NCBI RefSeq assembly: GCF_000321225.1
Contig: NW_004450663.1
Span: 606,436-670,435, forward strand
Source: Odobenus rosmarus divergens
Lineage: Eukaryota; Chordata; Mammalia; Carnivora; Odobenidae
Direction: 5' to 3'
DNA: 64,000 nt
Shown: positions 11,022-23,418 of the stretch, piece after piece
Numbering within the stretch: the first letter of the stretch is position 1
Layout: every line of letters starts with the position of its first letter
Notes under the pieces: model-generated
What the model was told of the DNA's origin: nothing
Database searches by the model: none
The model's input: only the letters and a program-made list of their open reading frames with translations
Program-made: the position numbers and the translations under genes

Positions 11022-13967
11022 GTTGGAGTATGAGAGGAACACTTCCTATAAGTAAGGACTTATAGGAATTCATCTTAGTTTGATGAAGCAGAACATTCTG
11101 GTTACATGACATGAATAAAATAGTTACTGTAAATTGAATCCTCTATATAAGTTATTTTACTTAATTCTCAGAAAAACTCTTTAAGACCAAATAGGTGTTT
11201 CTTTTGCACCACCTCAAATACATTGGCCATTTGACTACTTGTTCCATTACAGGGTCACTATTTAGGGATCAAACATTATGAGCACTTTTCATGGACTCAA
11301 CCAAACTGGCCTTACCCATCGCTGGTGTTACATGCCTCTTCCATGTTGTCACCAGCATTTAACTGGCCCCTTTTTGTATCCACACATGGGCAACCTGGAA
11401 GTTCATATGAGTTAACACCCTGTGGAGTTAACTTGATCAATAGGGAACTGGAGTCTATGGATAATCTCTGCTTCTATGGATAAAGTCTTCTAGCTCTCTT
11501 CAGATGTATTTTCTAAGAAGTGACAGTTCACTGGATCTGTGGGAAGATGGTCCCATATACAAGCATTCAGTTGAGCTTGACACCAAGTAGTGACCAGGTT
11601 TCCCTAGCTCACTCTTTCTTTACTTATTTCCCCGATACTGCATGCCTCAGTGAAATAACTAGTATAAGCTTTTGCCTCAAATTTTGATTTCAGAGCATTC
11701 TAATCAATAATAAATGAGAACAATGCACAGTCCAGGAATTTTAAAAAATGTAGTAAAGCTGAAATTTTATTTTTATTTATTTATGTATTTTTTGTTCTAG
11801 GACAATTTCATCTTAAAGTTACCACGCTTTCCACTGTGGCAAAATCCCTATGACATTTAGAAAATTCAACTTTTCTAAGTTCTTCAAATTTGATTTTGAA
11901 ATTTTAAAAAAATATATTTGAGCTTCTTTTTTTTTAAATGTTTCTTAATAAAATCCTGGAACATAATAAGATTTTGAAGTTCTTTGTGTCCTCTTCATGC
12001 AGCTGGGCCAGAACAGTAGCCCCTTAAATCTTCAGGGGAGAAAGAACAATTAGGTTGTCATCATAACCTCCTGGTGTCACAGGAAAGTTTGATCCCATTG
12101 TTAAATGCTGATGTTTTTGGTGTTAACTGCTGAGCATTAAGAAGTTCTGTCCTTACTGCCAGAGGCTTATTAATGTTAAATTCTTGTCAGCTTGCCTAAT
12201 CATAAACAGCTTAAATGAAGGGGGAGGGAAACCCCAGTGTTCCCAAATCTGAACCAAGTCTGCTATTTAGAAGAGAACATGGTAATGACATCTCTCAAAG
12301 AAATATTCTGCCCAGCAGTGATGTGATGCCCTAGATAACAAGTATAAGCAATCACTGAGACCTTGATGAGTTATATTAAAGAAAAAACAAATAGGAAAAA
12401 AAAGAAACCTTAAATAATTGTAAAAAGCAATAGATAAAATGAAAGGAGGCATATCTTTGGGTCTTCTATTCCTAAACTAAGGCCCTCTCTACCCCAGTAT
12501 GAGGTCAGGCCAAGTCCTCATATAGTCTGTTCTCACTGCAGTGTAACCACTCTAAAGTCAAGTGGAACTATCATCAGTAGATAGCACTAATTATATTTAA
12601 TTTGATGTGTGTGTATGCCATCATACACACTTAATGACAACATGAATAAACTTGTGAAATAGCCTCCCAATTGCTAATCAAGTGATTGTTCTTTCAGTAA
12701 CTCACTTTTTGATTTGGGACAAGCAATATACCTGTTTACTGCTCAATTTTCTTACCTGTAAAACAATGGCGGCTGGCCCACATGATGTCTATGTTGTCAC
12801 CCAGTTTTTAAATGTATTTTATAACATGATTTGCAAAGTGAAGACATATAAATGCACTCTTCAGTAACCAGTGTGCAACTGATATCCATCCAGTAAACAG
12901 TGACAAAAATCCAATTCAACTGGATTAATAGAAGAATGGAATTTTATTAGCTTACGTCACTGAGGAGGACGAGGAAGATCTCACCTCAGGCATAGGTGGG
13001 TGCATAGATTCTAAGGAAGGTTGTGTTGTGGTTCTGTTTTCTCATAGTTATGCTCTTATCTCCATCCTGGGCTCCTGCTCACCTGTTGCAGATTGATATT
13101 CTCCACATGATAGAGAAGGAGGAAAAAAGCTGCCCAGCTTCACATCTTCCTGATCTCCAACATAAAAAGCTTTTAGAACTGTTAGAACAGTCCCAGGGCG
13201 GACTTGGATTGACCTGAGTTGCAATATGTGACAATCCCTCAAGCAATTACTTGGGCTGTGTGGACAATGTTTCATGATAGTCTAGACCAAGATCCATCCA
13301 CTCTGGAACTATCAGTGTCACTGGTGGTGGTCGGGGGGGTGGCAGGAAACTGGTGTGAAGCCAGACAAATCAGCCATTAACACAGTTTAACATAGAGTTG
13401 TTCCCACATACTTCAAATAAGTCAGCCATTTTGCTTATTCCAATATAAATCAATTTATATTTCTTACAAATAAGAAATCCAATACAGTGTCTTGAAGACA
13501 TCTCCCACTCATCAGCATGAATCTCTGCTTTAAACTTTGTAAATTATTTCCAACTTCCTTGTGGGTCATACTTTTTCGTCTTTGCTTATCTTTAACTCCC
13601 TTTTCTTTCCAAAATTCTAGTATATCTATCCTGTATCCTTCTTTACCCACATTTCCAAACTCCCACCACCAAAAAATGTTAAAACAAATAAAAACAAAAC
13701 TAAGCAAAATATAATAATTACCACATCTTTCCGGTTATATTGTTTCCCCCAATGCTGAAATAAGGAATTCTCTGGCTTTGTTTCCCTCAGTGCTGGAACA
13801 GGAGATTCTCTTTAAAGCTCCCACAACACCCTAGGTTTCTCTCTATATTGCACTTACCACACCATATAGTACATTTTCTTCCCTGACCCTACTAGAATTT
13901 TTTCATAAATAAGGGATGTTTTGATTGAAAATGGCAGAAATCAAACTTGAAGTATTTTAATAAAAAA
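11022..13967. other. Unassigned DNA, no gene recognised
   Basis: Almost 3 kb with no repeat I can name firmly. From about 12905 to 13250 the wording (GGATTAATAGAAGAATGGAATTTTATTAGCTTACG, then a CCAGCTTCACATCTTCC-like block) recalls an old interspersed repeat, unnamed here. A 9-bp inverted repeat GTGTGTATG/CATACACAC with a 4-base loop is at 12609-12630. A G-rich run (GGTGGTGGTCGGGGGGG) is near 13323-13340. Confidence 0.5.
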
Positions 13968-14186
13968 GGAAATCAGGGTCCCTAGGTGGCTCAGTCAGTT
14001 GATCATCCAACTCTTGGTTTCAGCTCAGGTCATGATCTCAAGGTTGTGAGATCAAGCCCCATATCTGGGGAGCCTGCTAGATATTCTCTCTCTCCTTCTC
14101 CCTCTGCTCCTCCCCCTGCTCATGCACACTCTTGCCCTCTCTCTCTCTAAAATGAATAAATAAATCTTAAAAAAAAAAGGAAATCA
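13968..14186 (+). mobile_element. CAN-SINE, older subfamily
   Basis: Forward SINE at about 13976-14178. It opens GGGTCCCTAGGTGGCTCAG and carries the 'gatcatccaactcttggtttcagctc' and 'tctcaaggttgtgagatcaagcccc' variants typical of older carnivoran SINE subfamilies. It ends AATAAATAAATCTTAAAA. The TSD is the short GGAAATCA at 13968-13975 and 14179-14186, with A-rich sequence adjoining. Confidence 0.93.
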
Positions 14187-14566
14187 TATTCAAAGGATCC
14201 AAGCAACTCCAAAACTTCAAAGATCTCTCTATGTATCTCTTGTCTTTGATAAATTTGCAAGTCTGCTTCATGCTCACCTTTTTCAGACACACTAAAATGT
14301 ATGATGGTTGCTAACTCCCAAGCCAGTCACCATGGAGCTATCACTACTGAAAAGGACTTGTCTCTCTGTCCTTGGTTCCACTTTGAAAATACCTGAGAGA
14401 TTTTTTGGGTGAGATGATCAAATATCCACTCCTGTGCCAACAAGTATGGCCATTGGGGTTTGGAACATATAGAAAAGATGGCTGTTGGGGGATCTATACC
14501 ATGTATTTAAAATACTAGCTGACCAATAATATTCAGTTTATAAATGAATTTTAAAGAGACATTATC

Positions 14567-14770
14567 TGGGTACCTGGGTGGCTCAGTCAGTTGAGTGTCC
14601 AACTCTTGATTTCAGCTCAGGCCATGATCTCAGTGTTGTGGGATCAAGCCCCATGTTGGGCTCTGTCCTCAGCCGGCAGTCTGCTGGAGATTCTCTTTCT
14701 CCCTCTCCCCCGCCCCTCCCCCAGCTTGCTCATGCTCTCTCTCTGTCAAATAAATAAATCTTAAAAAAAA
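14567..14770 (+). mobile_element. CAN-SINE, older subfamily
   Basis: Forward SINE beginning TGGGTACCTGGGTGGCTCAGTCAGTTG and ending AAATAAATAAATCTTAAAAAAAAA. It has the same older variants as the copy 390 bp upstream (AACTCTTGATTTCAGCTCAG, CTCAGTGTTGTGGGATCAAG). Only a weak ATTAT direct repeat flanks it. Confidence 0.93.
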
Positions 14771-16064
14771 ATTATATTGAAGGGAAGTTATCACACTGAT
14801 ACTATCTAGAGCATAAATAGTGAGAAAAGTTTCCCATTTCAGGCTCATCTAATAGTTCTCAGCTGGTGTAAACAATTGCTCCTCTCTCCTTTGGAGAATC
14901 CTTAGGAACAATTGACTTTTCCAGACATCAGCTCCTTGTATTTTTCATCTATATATAAAAGGTATTTTTATTGTGGATATGTGGGCAAAAGGCCCAATTT
15001 CAGATTAATCACACAAAGTTTTCTTATGGATTAATAGTCTAATTATTAAACTATTTTTTTCCTGATTAAAAAAAAAAGTTTTAAGAAATTAAAGGCCAGC
15101 TTGGATGTGGAAACATAGCTATAACTACAGGCCAAAAAACTGATCTTTTTCATACTATTCATGAGTGGGTTTTTAATAATGAGCACTTGCAACACGTTCA
15201 TCTAAATTATCTTGGTCATAAAATTAAAATATACCAATTACTTTCCATTAACATTAAGATACCATGAATAAAAGACCAAGTTTGTAATAATTAGAAAAGT
15301 TTCCAAATTTTTGCCCTGCACTCAACTTGTTATATTTTATTTTTCCTTTTGTTGAGCCCCTATGCCTCCCTTTCTCATTCATACAAATAAGGGTTTAATA
15401 CTTTCCCAATGTAAGTCAAAGGAATAATGTAATAACAACATACATTTTCTTCTGTTTTAATATGTATATAAACACAGTGCCAGGTAGCTCATGTTAAAAG
15501 TGTTTGTTCCTCATGCTCAGCAATGGTGGTTTCAAAATTTCTTTATAGGAGGAGCAGAGAGGAGGAATGTGGTTGGATCAAGATTTAAGGGACTTGTCTT
15601 GAAGCTCTATTTGCATACCAAGCACATTGTTGTAACTTAAAGCATGACTTATAGATAAACAAATAACAAAGTATTTTAATCATTTCTCGGTGAGCTCTGC
15701 TCATAATTAATACATTGTCTTTTTCTCCCATCAAAGCATAAATACAGCAGGGGGATTTTCTGGATGGGCTAAAGGAGATTTGAGGGGCATGGCTAAAGCC
15801 CAAAAACCTTCCTTAGGACCACCATGAACACCGTATGTCCCTGCATATATATATAAATATATATATTCATATAGATTCCATGATTAGATACTGGATGCCC
15901 ACCAAGGGATTATACATGGTCCTGCTCTCATGATGTTCAGAGAAGATAGTGTCCTTTGGGGTACATATGTCATAGACATTGAGAGGCAGACTTATTATTT
16001 ATTGTGAAGAGTCTTCAATGACAGACAAAGGAATTTGGGCTTGATCATGCCATTACTGATAATA
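14771..16064. other. Unassigned DNA
   Basis: No gene recognised. A short AT alternation is at about 15845-15868. The minus-strand frame at 15585-15803 resembles nothing known to me. Confidence 0.55.
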
Positions 16065-16275
16065 ATATTTTTTGACAATAATCACAAGCTAAGCACTATT
16101 CTAAGAACTTTACATTTATTATATAATGATTCATTTGTTATCTCCATTTTTTGATGAGGAAACTGAGGTACAGTGTAATTTCTTAACTTGTCTAAGGATT
16201 CAGAGCTAATAAGGGGCAGAACCAGGTTTTGAGCCCAGATGGTCTGGCTTTAGAATCTATAGTCTCACCTTTTGC
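16065..16275 (-). mobile_element. MIR SINE, reverse orientation
   Basis: The plus strand reads CTAAGCACTATTCTAAGAACTTTACAT, then GATGAGGAAACTGAGG, then 'cagagctaataaggggcagaaccagg...gagcccag'. This is the reverse complement of MIR from its 3' half to its 5' half. Confidence 0.85.
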
Positions 16276-19200
16276 AATTACAAATAGGAGGCTAAAATTA
16301 CTCCTCATATATAGGGAAAAAAGTGGCTTAAAGATATTAGGGAACTCAGTGGAAATAGTGTGTATCAGAGCCTAGACCAGAATCCAGAAGATGGCAGGTT
16401 CAGTGCTCTTTCTGCTACACATAGATGTTGCATCAGTATTGGGATGCACAAAAAGCTTTGGAAGATCTACTTGGCTGAATTAAGAGAAATATGTTTACAT
16501 GGCAAGAGAGGACAATGTTGCTTTTCTTGTATTGGTCAGACCAGCAGACAGGTGCAAGGGTCCTATTTTGTCTGGCTTGTTTTCAAAATACACCAACCAG
16601 GGTCTGCAGTTAATATGTTCAAAGGTAGAAATAGTTAGGTGTTTCTCCAAGTGAGTTCAAACTTGGGCAGAAAGGCATTGATTGATGAGGATGGCTCTGG
16701 TATTTCCATGGTCTTTTACTAATAAGCATGGTGTATGAGGTTGTTCAGACATGAAAATGTCTTACCATGAACTGTCTCATTGGGGCTGGTTTTACCTCCT
16801 CCAGGACTTGATCTATGGTAAAATGCACACAGGGAAAGGAAATGACAATAACAAGGACTCAGGGTTCATTTCTCACTAAAAGGCAGCTTGAGGTGATGTC
16901 ACACATAGAAAATAGATTAATTCAACCCCATTCCCAGAATTGTTTCTGTTGAGCCTGACACAGAGAGACAACTGATGCTGACTCAGAGATATTTTCAGGT
17001 GGAAAGAGCTTTCTGAATTATCACATTCCACACAATTCTGGCCTAATTCCACTCCAGTCTCTTTCCTTACTGTCCATCCAGTAGGGTGTGCCCATTCCAG
17101 ATAATCGGAATTGACTTGTTTTAGGCCCTTTTCTTTCCCTGCAAGATCCTGAAATTCCCCCACTCTTCTATCTTACAGACTGATGCAGAAGAAATAATGC
17201 TCAAAAATAAATTAGTTAATAATTAGATGGGGGCAAAATACCACCTTTACTAATGATAAATCATAGTTTGGAAACTGTAGTTCATGTGTCTGGGCAAGTA
17301 AACTGTCCGGTATTGGCTCTTTTTTCCATCTTATTTCCATCTACTGGTATCACTAGACCCCTACAAACCCTGCTCTTGGGAAAGAAAACTTTACAAGGCA
17401 TGATAGAAAGGAACAGAAGAGAACTTGGACTCTTCCAAAAGGAAAAAAAAGAGTCCTACCAAGTATGTAGAGTTCATTATTTCCCAAGTTACTCCACGAT
17501 TAGTCATGAACCTCTCCAGAGGTTCATGACAGAGAGAAGCTAGGAGCATTTCATTAATTGATCTCACTCCTCAAGGAAGGACTCATGAGAACAGGGAAGA
17601 AGTATTTCCCTTCCACCTTCCTCCATCTTTACTCCTCTTAGCTTTGTATTTTTCCTGCCCCAGGAGGGGAGAGGAAGTTTAACCAACCAGTTCTCTCCTC
17701 CCCCATACTGACACTGCCCCTTGAAGTACCCTTCAGGAGAGCCTGTGAACAGTGCTGACTCCCCCCATCATCCCACCCCCCAAAGAACCTAACATGGGTC
17801 AGAAGAACACATTGGTTAAATCAACTCCAAGGCTGAAAATATAATCTTTAGTTGATTGTCCAATCCATATTTTTTCCCAACAACATTGTCCAACACAGCC
17901 TGTTATGAGATGTGTTTTGAGCTTGATTGAAACATAATTATACTCCAATAACAAAATGTCAATAAGAGATGGCCCAAATTTGAATATAAACGCTCTGCTA
18001 CTATAACGTTATGGGGGAAATATTAAAATAACGAGGTTAAATTCTTTTGCAAGTTAAAGTCGAAATATATCAAATTTCCGTAGAATTAAGGTCCCAAATC
18101 AACTTTCTTTATGCTTGTGAGCTAAAATTCTAAAGCTTTAAAGGTACTCCCCAATTTTGTTTTTTGTCCATTCTGTCTCAGTTGGCAGGATTATTAACAT
18201 GTTGGTAGAGACAGTGTTCTTTCAGCATTTGGAGGTTGGGTCTTTTCTCATTGGAAGGCATATATTTCCTCCTCTGTGACCGCAGAATTGTATTTGTTCA
18301 ACAATGAGTCTCTGATGTTTCTCACTATTTTAAAGATTCTCAGGAGTTATTATGAAAAATGAGTTTTATCACAGCACTGGCATCATATCCCCAGAATTGG
18401 AAAAACAAAGCAATTCCTGCTCCTGAAAGACTTAACTCGGATAAAATTATTTCCAAACCAATCCTTTGTGTTGCCAAAGACCATGGCAGAGACTTATTAC
18501 TACACTGCAGGAAGATGGCTATTTTGGTGGGGGCCTTGCTGGGAGACAAGGGAGTTTATGCCAGTTCTTCTGACAGCTAAGACTTGAAATTTAAGCTTAG
18601 TTGGGAAACACTCAGCAAGAGGTTAATTTTGGTGCTATTTACTGTATCACTAAAATCTACTTATGGATACTACCTGAGTTCAGAATGATATTCCCTTTGC
18701 TTTCTTATGTTTGCATTGAGTCTCATGATTCAGAAAAAAGTGCTTAATTGAATGTGGGCTCTACAAAGTAATGTGGAATCTACCACACTCTCTGGAGAAG
18801 GTGTTTTTAGTGCCGCAGTACTAAGGCTCTTTCTCCTTCATTTTCTTTGGAATTTTTAAGACCTAGAGAATCTTACTTTTTGCAGAGTTTTTCCCTCCTT
18901 ATATGTAATTAAGCAGTACAGAACCAGCTTGACACCAGATAGTGTTAAGAACTAGAGGGGTGAGTGTCTTGGTGCTTGATATTATGGATAGGTCAGGGCT
19001 GGTTCTAGCCATATCATTCTGCTCCTTGGCTTTGAATTCTTATTGAAATTGGGGGCAGCCAATCTAGCTTCCTACCTAGGGCTGGTGCTAATAATTAAAA
19101 GCTAGAACTTCCCTTGAGATCTGTAATATATTCAAAATTCACTCCCCTTTAGATCAAACACAGCATATATTGTTCAGCCACTGATGCATAAAAGTTCTGC

Positions 19201-19991
19201 AGTGACAAACTGTTGTCTCCAACCAAATTCTTGCCTCAACTTCCCTTTTTTTACCAAAGCCTCTGAGAGCAGCCCCTATTCACCATGACCCCTGCTCTTC
19301 ACACACATAAACTAAGTGCAGGGAAGTTTAGGTGTTGGGACTTACATCCTGAGACAGTACACAAATTTGTTGGGGTTTGGGAAGATCCCTGCACATTTGT
19401 TGGAGCATCCTTTTAGAAAAACTGTCACAGAACTCTAGTCACTGCCACCATAAGCTATAGTAACCTGCTAAGGTCAAAATACTGCAAATGTCCAAAGGTA
19501 CAAAGTCTCTGGTCCAAGCCACGCATTCATAAAGCCAACTCTACAACTGAAAATCATGTGTTGTGCAACATAGGCTACAAATCACTAAGATTAAAAAAAA
19601 AAAAGTCAACAGGGTGTATGCTTAGGAATTCACTACCAAAGCCTATAGCCATCTGTTCAAGCCATGCCAAAAGCCCAAATCATTCCACACATAATTTATA
19701 TCAGACTTATTTGAAAAGAGCTAAATAAACAAAACTTCTCTTTGCTATGACCTGGGTCATGGACTGAGAAATGAATACAAATAGGAGCCAACATATTCCC
19801 TTTATTAATAATAGAGAGTAGGTTGGAGGATGAGGCTTGCAGATATGGACAATTGGACTTATTAATGCTAGACTCCTAATTAGCCACACTTACTGATTCA
19901 ACCCTAGATCACTCTACATGGAAGCAGACCCTATAAATGTTACAGCATGGAGGAACAAGGAAGAATGTTTGGAATAGCGCCTTCTCAAGAG
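16276..19991. other. Repeat-poor DNA, no gene recognised
   Basis: The longest stretch in the window with almost no recognisable repeats, about 3.7 kb. Frames of 60-96 codons (for example 16876-17163 on the minus strand and 17253-17543 on the plus strand) match no family I know and lack supporting signals. It contains the perfect palindrome at 17503-17530. Confidence 0.5.
17503..17530. repeat. Perfect 13-bp-arm palindrome
   Basis: GTCATGAACCTCT at 17503-17515 and its exact reverse complement AGAGGTTCATGAC at 17518-17530 are separated by CC. It lies in otherwise non-repetitive sequence and could extrude as a cruciform or form a stable RNA hairpin. Confidence 0.95.
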
Positions 19992-20225
19992 TATAAAAAC
20001 GGATGCGGTGCCTGGGTGGCTCAGTCAGTTAAGTGTCTGCCTTTGGCTCTGGTCATGATCCCAGGGTCCTGGGATTGAGCCCTGCATTGGCTCCCTACTC
20101 AGTGGGGAGTCTGCTTCTCCCTCTCTCCACACACTGCTTGTGCTCTCTCTTGCTATCTCTCTTTCTCTCTCTCTTTCAAATAAATAAATGAAATCTTAAA
20201 AAAAGAAAAAATATTATAAAAAGGG
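19992..20225 (+). mobile_element. CAN-SINE with diverged TSD
   Basis: Forward SINE at about 20003-20214, from GCGGTGCCTGGGTGGCTCAGTCAG to AAATAAATAAATGAAATCTTAAAA. The flanking repeats TATAAAAACGG (19992-20002) and TATAAAAAGGG (20215-20225) differ at one base. Confidence 0.95.
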
Positions 20226-20999
20226 GAACTCAACTAAACATTCCAAGTTCATTCTTACCCAATATTTTAGTGAGAAAAATTATTTCCCCATCCCAAGTAT
20301 AAAGGGTGTTGAATGCAGGCATCTGAGCACTTCTGCACAAGTTGTGTACTGCATTATTCCAGTGGGTATATTTAAATCAAATACATTGTGACTGGTGTCC
20401 CTAGATTTGTGCAGTACACAGAGTGGACAACCATACTCAGGGCACTGGTAAGGAGGTAGAAAGAGACCAGGGTATTACATTATTTAAGTGACTTTGAAAA
20501 GGAAGGAAAAACATCTGGAGTAGGGAAGAAATGTTTCTTACCAACAAGAAGTACCTAAATAATTCCTGATTACAAAACTCTCACTCCTGGTTTATGGCAC
20601 AAATCCTTCCTTTGCTCCTTCCCAGGTTTCTGTTCAAGATCGAAGTAGACTGTATATGATTCACTTCTCCTTAGTTTATTTCCTAATTTACTTGTGACTC
20701 ATTATTTTTACTACGTTCTTATTATCACAAGAACAATGACCTTTAGCCAAACAACTCATTTGGACCATTTGATTGCACTTCAACAATGTTATTTGTACCT
20801 TACTGTTGTCATGAATGAAATTCACCAGTATGCAAATGTTGCCCCTTATTTTTTCTGCTTCTTATGCATATCCATTGATCTATGTTTCTCCTAAGTTTGT
20901 TACCTTAACTGATTCTTTATCTAACAAATATCATTGACACATTTTCATTCTCCAGTAATAACTTTCCCCCGGGTCTTTGTCTTTGTGGCAACTATAGGC

Positions 21000-21038
<39 letters not shown>

Positions 21039-21124
21039 CAAATTAATCAATAATTACCTTAAGAAGAGTAACATTTTCTATTTATTTAGTTCTAATTTTA
21101 TCCTGCACATTAATGCATAATATT
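20226..21124. other. Unassigned DNA with an (AT)n microsatellite
   Basis: No gene recognised. An uninterrupted (TA)n dinucleotide repeat of about 35 bp lies at 21002-21036. Confidence 0.6.
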
Positions 21125-21245
21125 ATAATTTTAAACAAAGTTTTTCAAGTCGTGATTATTAACCCTCTTTAAAGATGAAGAAAAACTGCCTCAGAGAAAA
21201 TAAGTCACTTAGTTCATCCAGCTGGTAGGCAGTGTGGAGCTACAG
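21125..21245 (-). mobile_element. MIR SINE fragment, reverse orientation
   Basis: AAAGATGAAGAAAAACTGCCTCAGAGAAAATAAGTCACTTAGTTCATCCAGCTGGTAGGCAGTG is, block for block, the reverse complement of the MIR core (canonical 'gatgaggaaactgaggctcagagaggtgaagtgacttg'). Confidence 0.65.
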
Positions 21246-22304
21246 CACATTTTCCTTCCACCTGACAGCGTGGCCTTCACATGGCTATAGAATGGTAGGA
21301 AAGGAATCACAGGATACTGTTCAACCAATTGTCACTTTAAAGAGCAGACCTTGAAGTCTGTTATGTAAAGATGATACATGTGCTTAACATGTAACATTCA
21401 ACTTACAAACTACGTAACACAGAAGCTTTATATTGAATACATGAAAATATAGAAAGCCAGATCCCCGTCTGTGATCCCTCGTAGCAACTACCAGAACTTA
21501 GCAGACAATGCCTTAAGAAAAATTCTTATTTACCATTATTCATTAAAGTTGTCACTAAATTTATTGTGATAATCATTTCACAATATATGTAAGCCAAATA
21601 ATTATGAAGTATACCTTAGGTTTATACACTGCTCTATGTCAAATACATCTCAAAACTGGGGCAATTATAATTTTTTTAAAAGTTCCCATGTGTACATTTA
21701 TATATCACAACCTTGATCTCCTGGTTAAGTATTGGTAGTCTATACTAGGTCCACCAGTGAATGGGATAAGGGGCTCAGAATCTAGTTGAGCCCTAGCATA
21801 ATGAAGATACATTATAATTTATAAATTTACCAGGACAGGTGAGTCAATAGATGCACTTCCAAGACACATTGGTTGCACACAGAAAAGGATTCATTTTGCT
21901 TTGATTGGAGATTATGCGGCTAGGCTCTCAGAGAAGGCTGGAAGGGAAATCTTCATCTCAATTGGATTTACAAGACTTAGGTCCTTTCCAGGTGGGAGAA
22001 TGAATGAGTTGGGGATTCTAGGATTAAGGAACACACTATGTAAAGGCAAAACACATGGTGACTTTGAGGAATAATAGGTAATTTTTTTGGAGAACAAAGC
22101 ATGAGGGGAGAAGTGGATGGTTATGAAATATAGAGATAAGGAGATATCAATTTACAACACCCATTTAGGAGGTAATTAAGAGTCTTGCAGGTTGTAAGCA
22201 GGAAAAATTCATGATAGTATACGTTTTGTCATTTGTTGCTTGTGTGTACAATATTTCTGACAATATAAATTGTAATACCTTAAGCAAACTTTAAAGACAA
22301 CATT
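21246..22304. other. Unassigned DNA
   Basis: About 1 kb without a gene or nameable repeat. Confidence 0.55.
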
Positions 22305-22550
22305 TTACTGAGTGCTTACTAAGTACTGTGACCTGTGCCCAGGACTTTCCATGCACTATCTCTTTTAATTGCTAAAGCAACTCTATGAGAGAGAGGCTAG
22401 CGTCATCCACATAACATGGGGGAGTTACCAGATCCCAGAGAAGTTGAGGACCTCCTCTGAGCTTGCATAGTTAATAAATGGTAGGGTTAAGGTTCAAACC
22501 GAAGGCCTCCCTCTCCAAATCCCAGGACTCAACCACTGCACTTCACCTTC
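22305..22550 (-). mobile_element. MIR SINE, reverse orientation
   Basis: Reads TTTACTGAGTGCTTACTAAGTACTGTG, 'catgcactatctctttta', 'cagagaagttgagg', and ends in 'ccaggactcaaccactgcac'. These are the MIR landmarks in reverse-complement order. Confidence 0.8.
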
Positions 22551-23049
22551 ATTTATAAGTTCTGATTTCCCTTACAATGTCTGAAAGCAAGCAGTTTTAC
22601 ACCAAGGGAAGAAAGACATTTGTAATTGCAGGGGTCAGTTGGGCAAGAAGCAGAGTTGAGGGTGAACTGGGTCCCATGTGAAGGAGCTTTAAGGGAAGTG
22701 ACTAATTTAAGTCACAGATGTCCCTGAACCAGGACCAAAGAATTGAGCAGGAGAAATATTGCTCAGACACCAAATTCCAGGTACAAGTGAGCATCCATCT
22801 GGAGCAAATTCTGAAGAAAATCTGAGACACCAACAGAGAAAGGTGCTGGATGGGAAGATAAGAAAGAAGGTCTAGTTCAAGAGACAACCAGCTCAAGGCT
22901 CAGGACAGGGTGAGATTAAGTCTGTGCAAAAAGAATTCTAGATGTTGAGTAGGGTAGTGGAGCAGACAGTGTGTGCCTATCATAAGAATTTGTAATAATA
23001 ATAATAATAATAAATAGTTCTAATAATTATATGGAACTAATAGACTGTA
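22551..23049. other. Unassigned DNA with an (AAT)n microsatellite
   Basis: No gene recognised. A TAA trinucleotide repeat is at about 22994-23014. Confidence 0.6.
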
Positions 23050-23261
23050 ATGAAAGCATAGACTCTGAGAGAGATTGCCTGGGTTCACATCTCTGCTTGG
23101 TCACTTACTAGTACTGTGGTCTTATGCTGGTTACCTTACCACTCTTTCAGTTTCCTGATCTGTAAAATAGGGTTAATAATGGTACTTACATAATTGTTCT
23201 GAGGATTTAGTAAGTTAATATACATAAAGCACTTATTGTAGTGGCTGGAATATCCCATAAA
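23050..23261 (+). mobile_element. MIR SINE, plus member of an inverted pair
   Basis: Reads ATGAAAGCATAGACTCTGAGAG, 'gcctgggttcacatctctgcttggtcacttactagt', 'cagtttcctgatctgtaaaatagggttaataatgg', 'tgaggatttag', 'taaagcactta'. This is a nearly full-length MIR in forward order. Confidence 0.88.
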
Positions 23262-23418
23262 GCTGGCTATCATTATTCTTAAAATGGTATTAACATAAGA
23301 AAACTGAGGCACAGAGTGGTTGTGTGACTTTTCCAAGATTAAACATCTAATCAATGGTGGAGGTAGGATTTGAACCAAGGAATTATGGTTTTGTAATCCA
23401 TGCACTTAATCACTAGTC
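23262..23418 (-). mobile_element. MIR SINE, minus member of an inverted pair
   Basis: Directly abuts the previous MIR. It reads 'ggctatcattattcttaaaatgg', 'aagaaaactgaggcacagagtgg', 'tggtggaggtaggatttgaaccaag', which is MIR in reverse orientation. The two together can fold as an imperfect hairpin. Confidence 0.85.
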
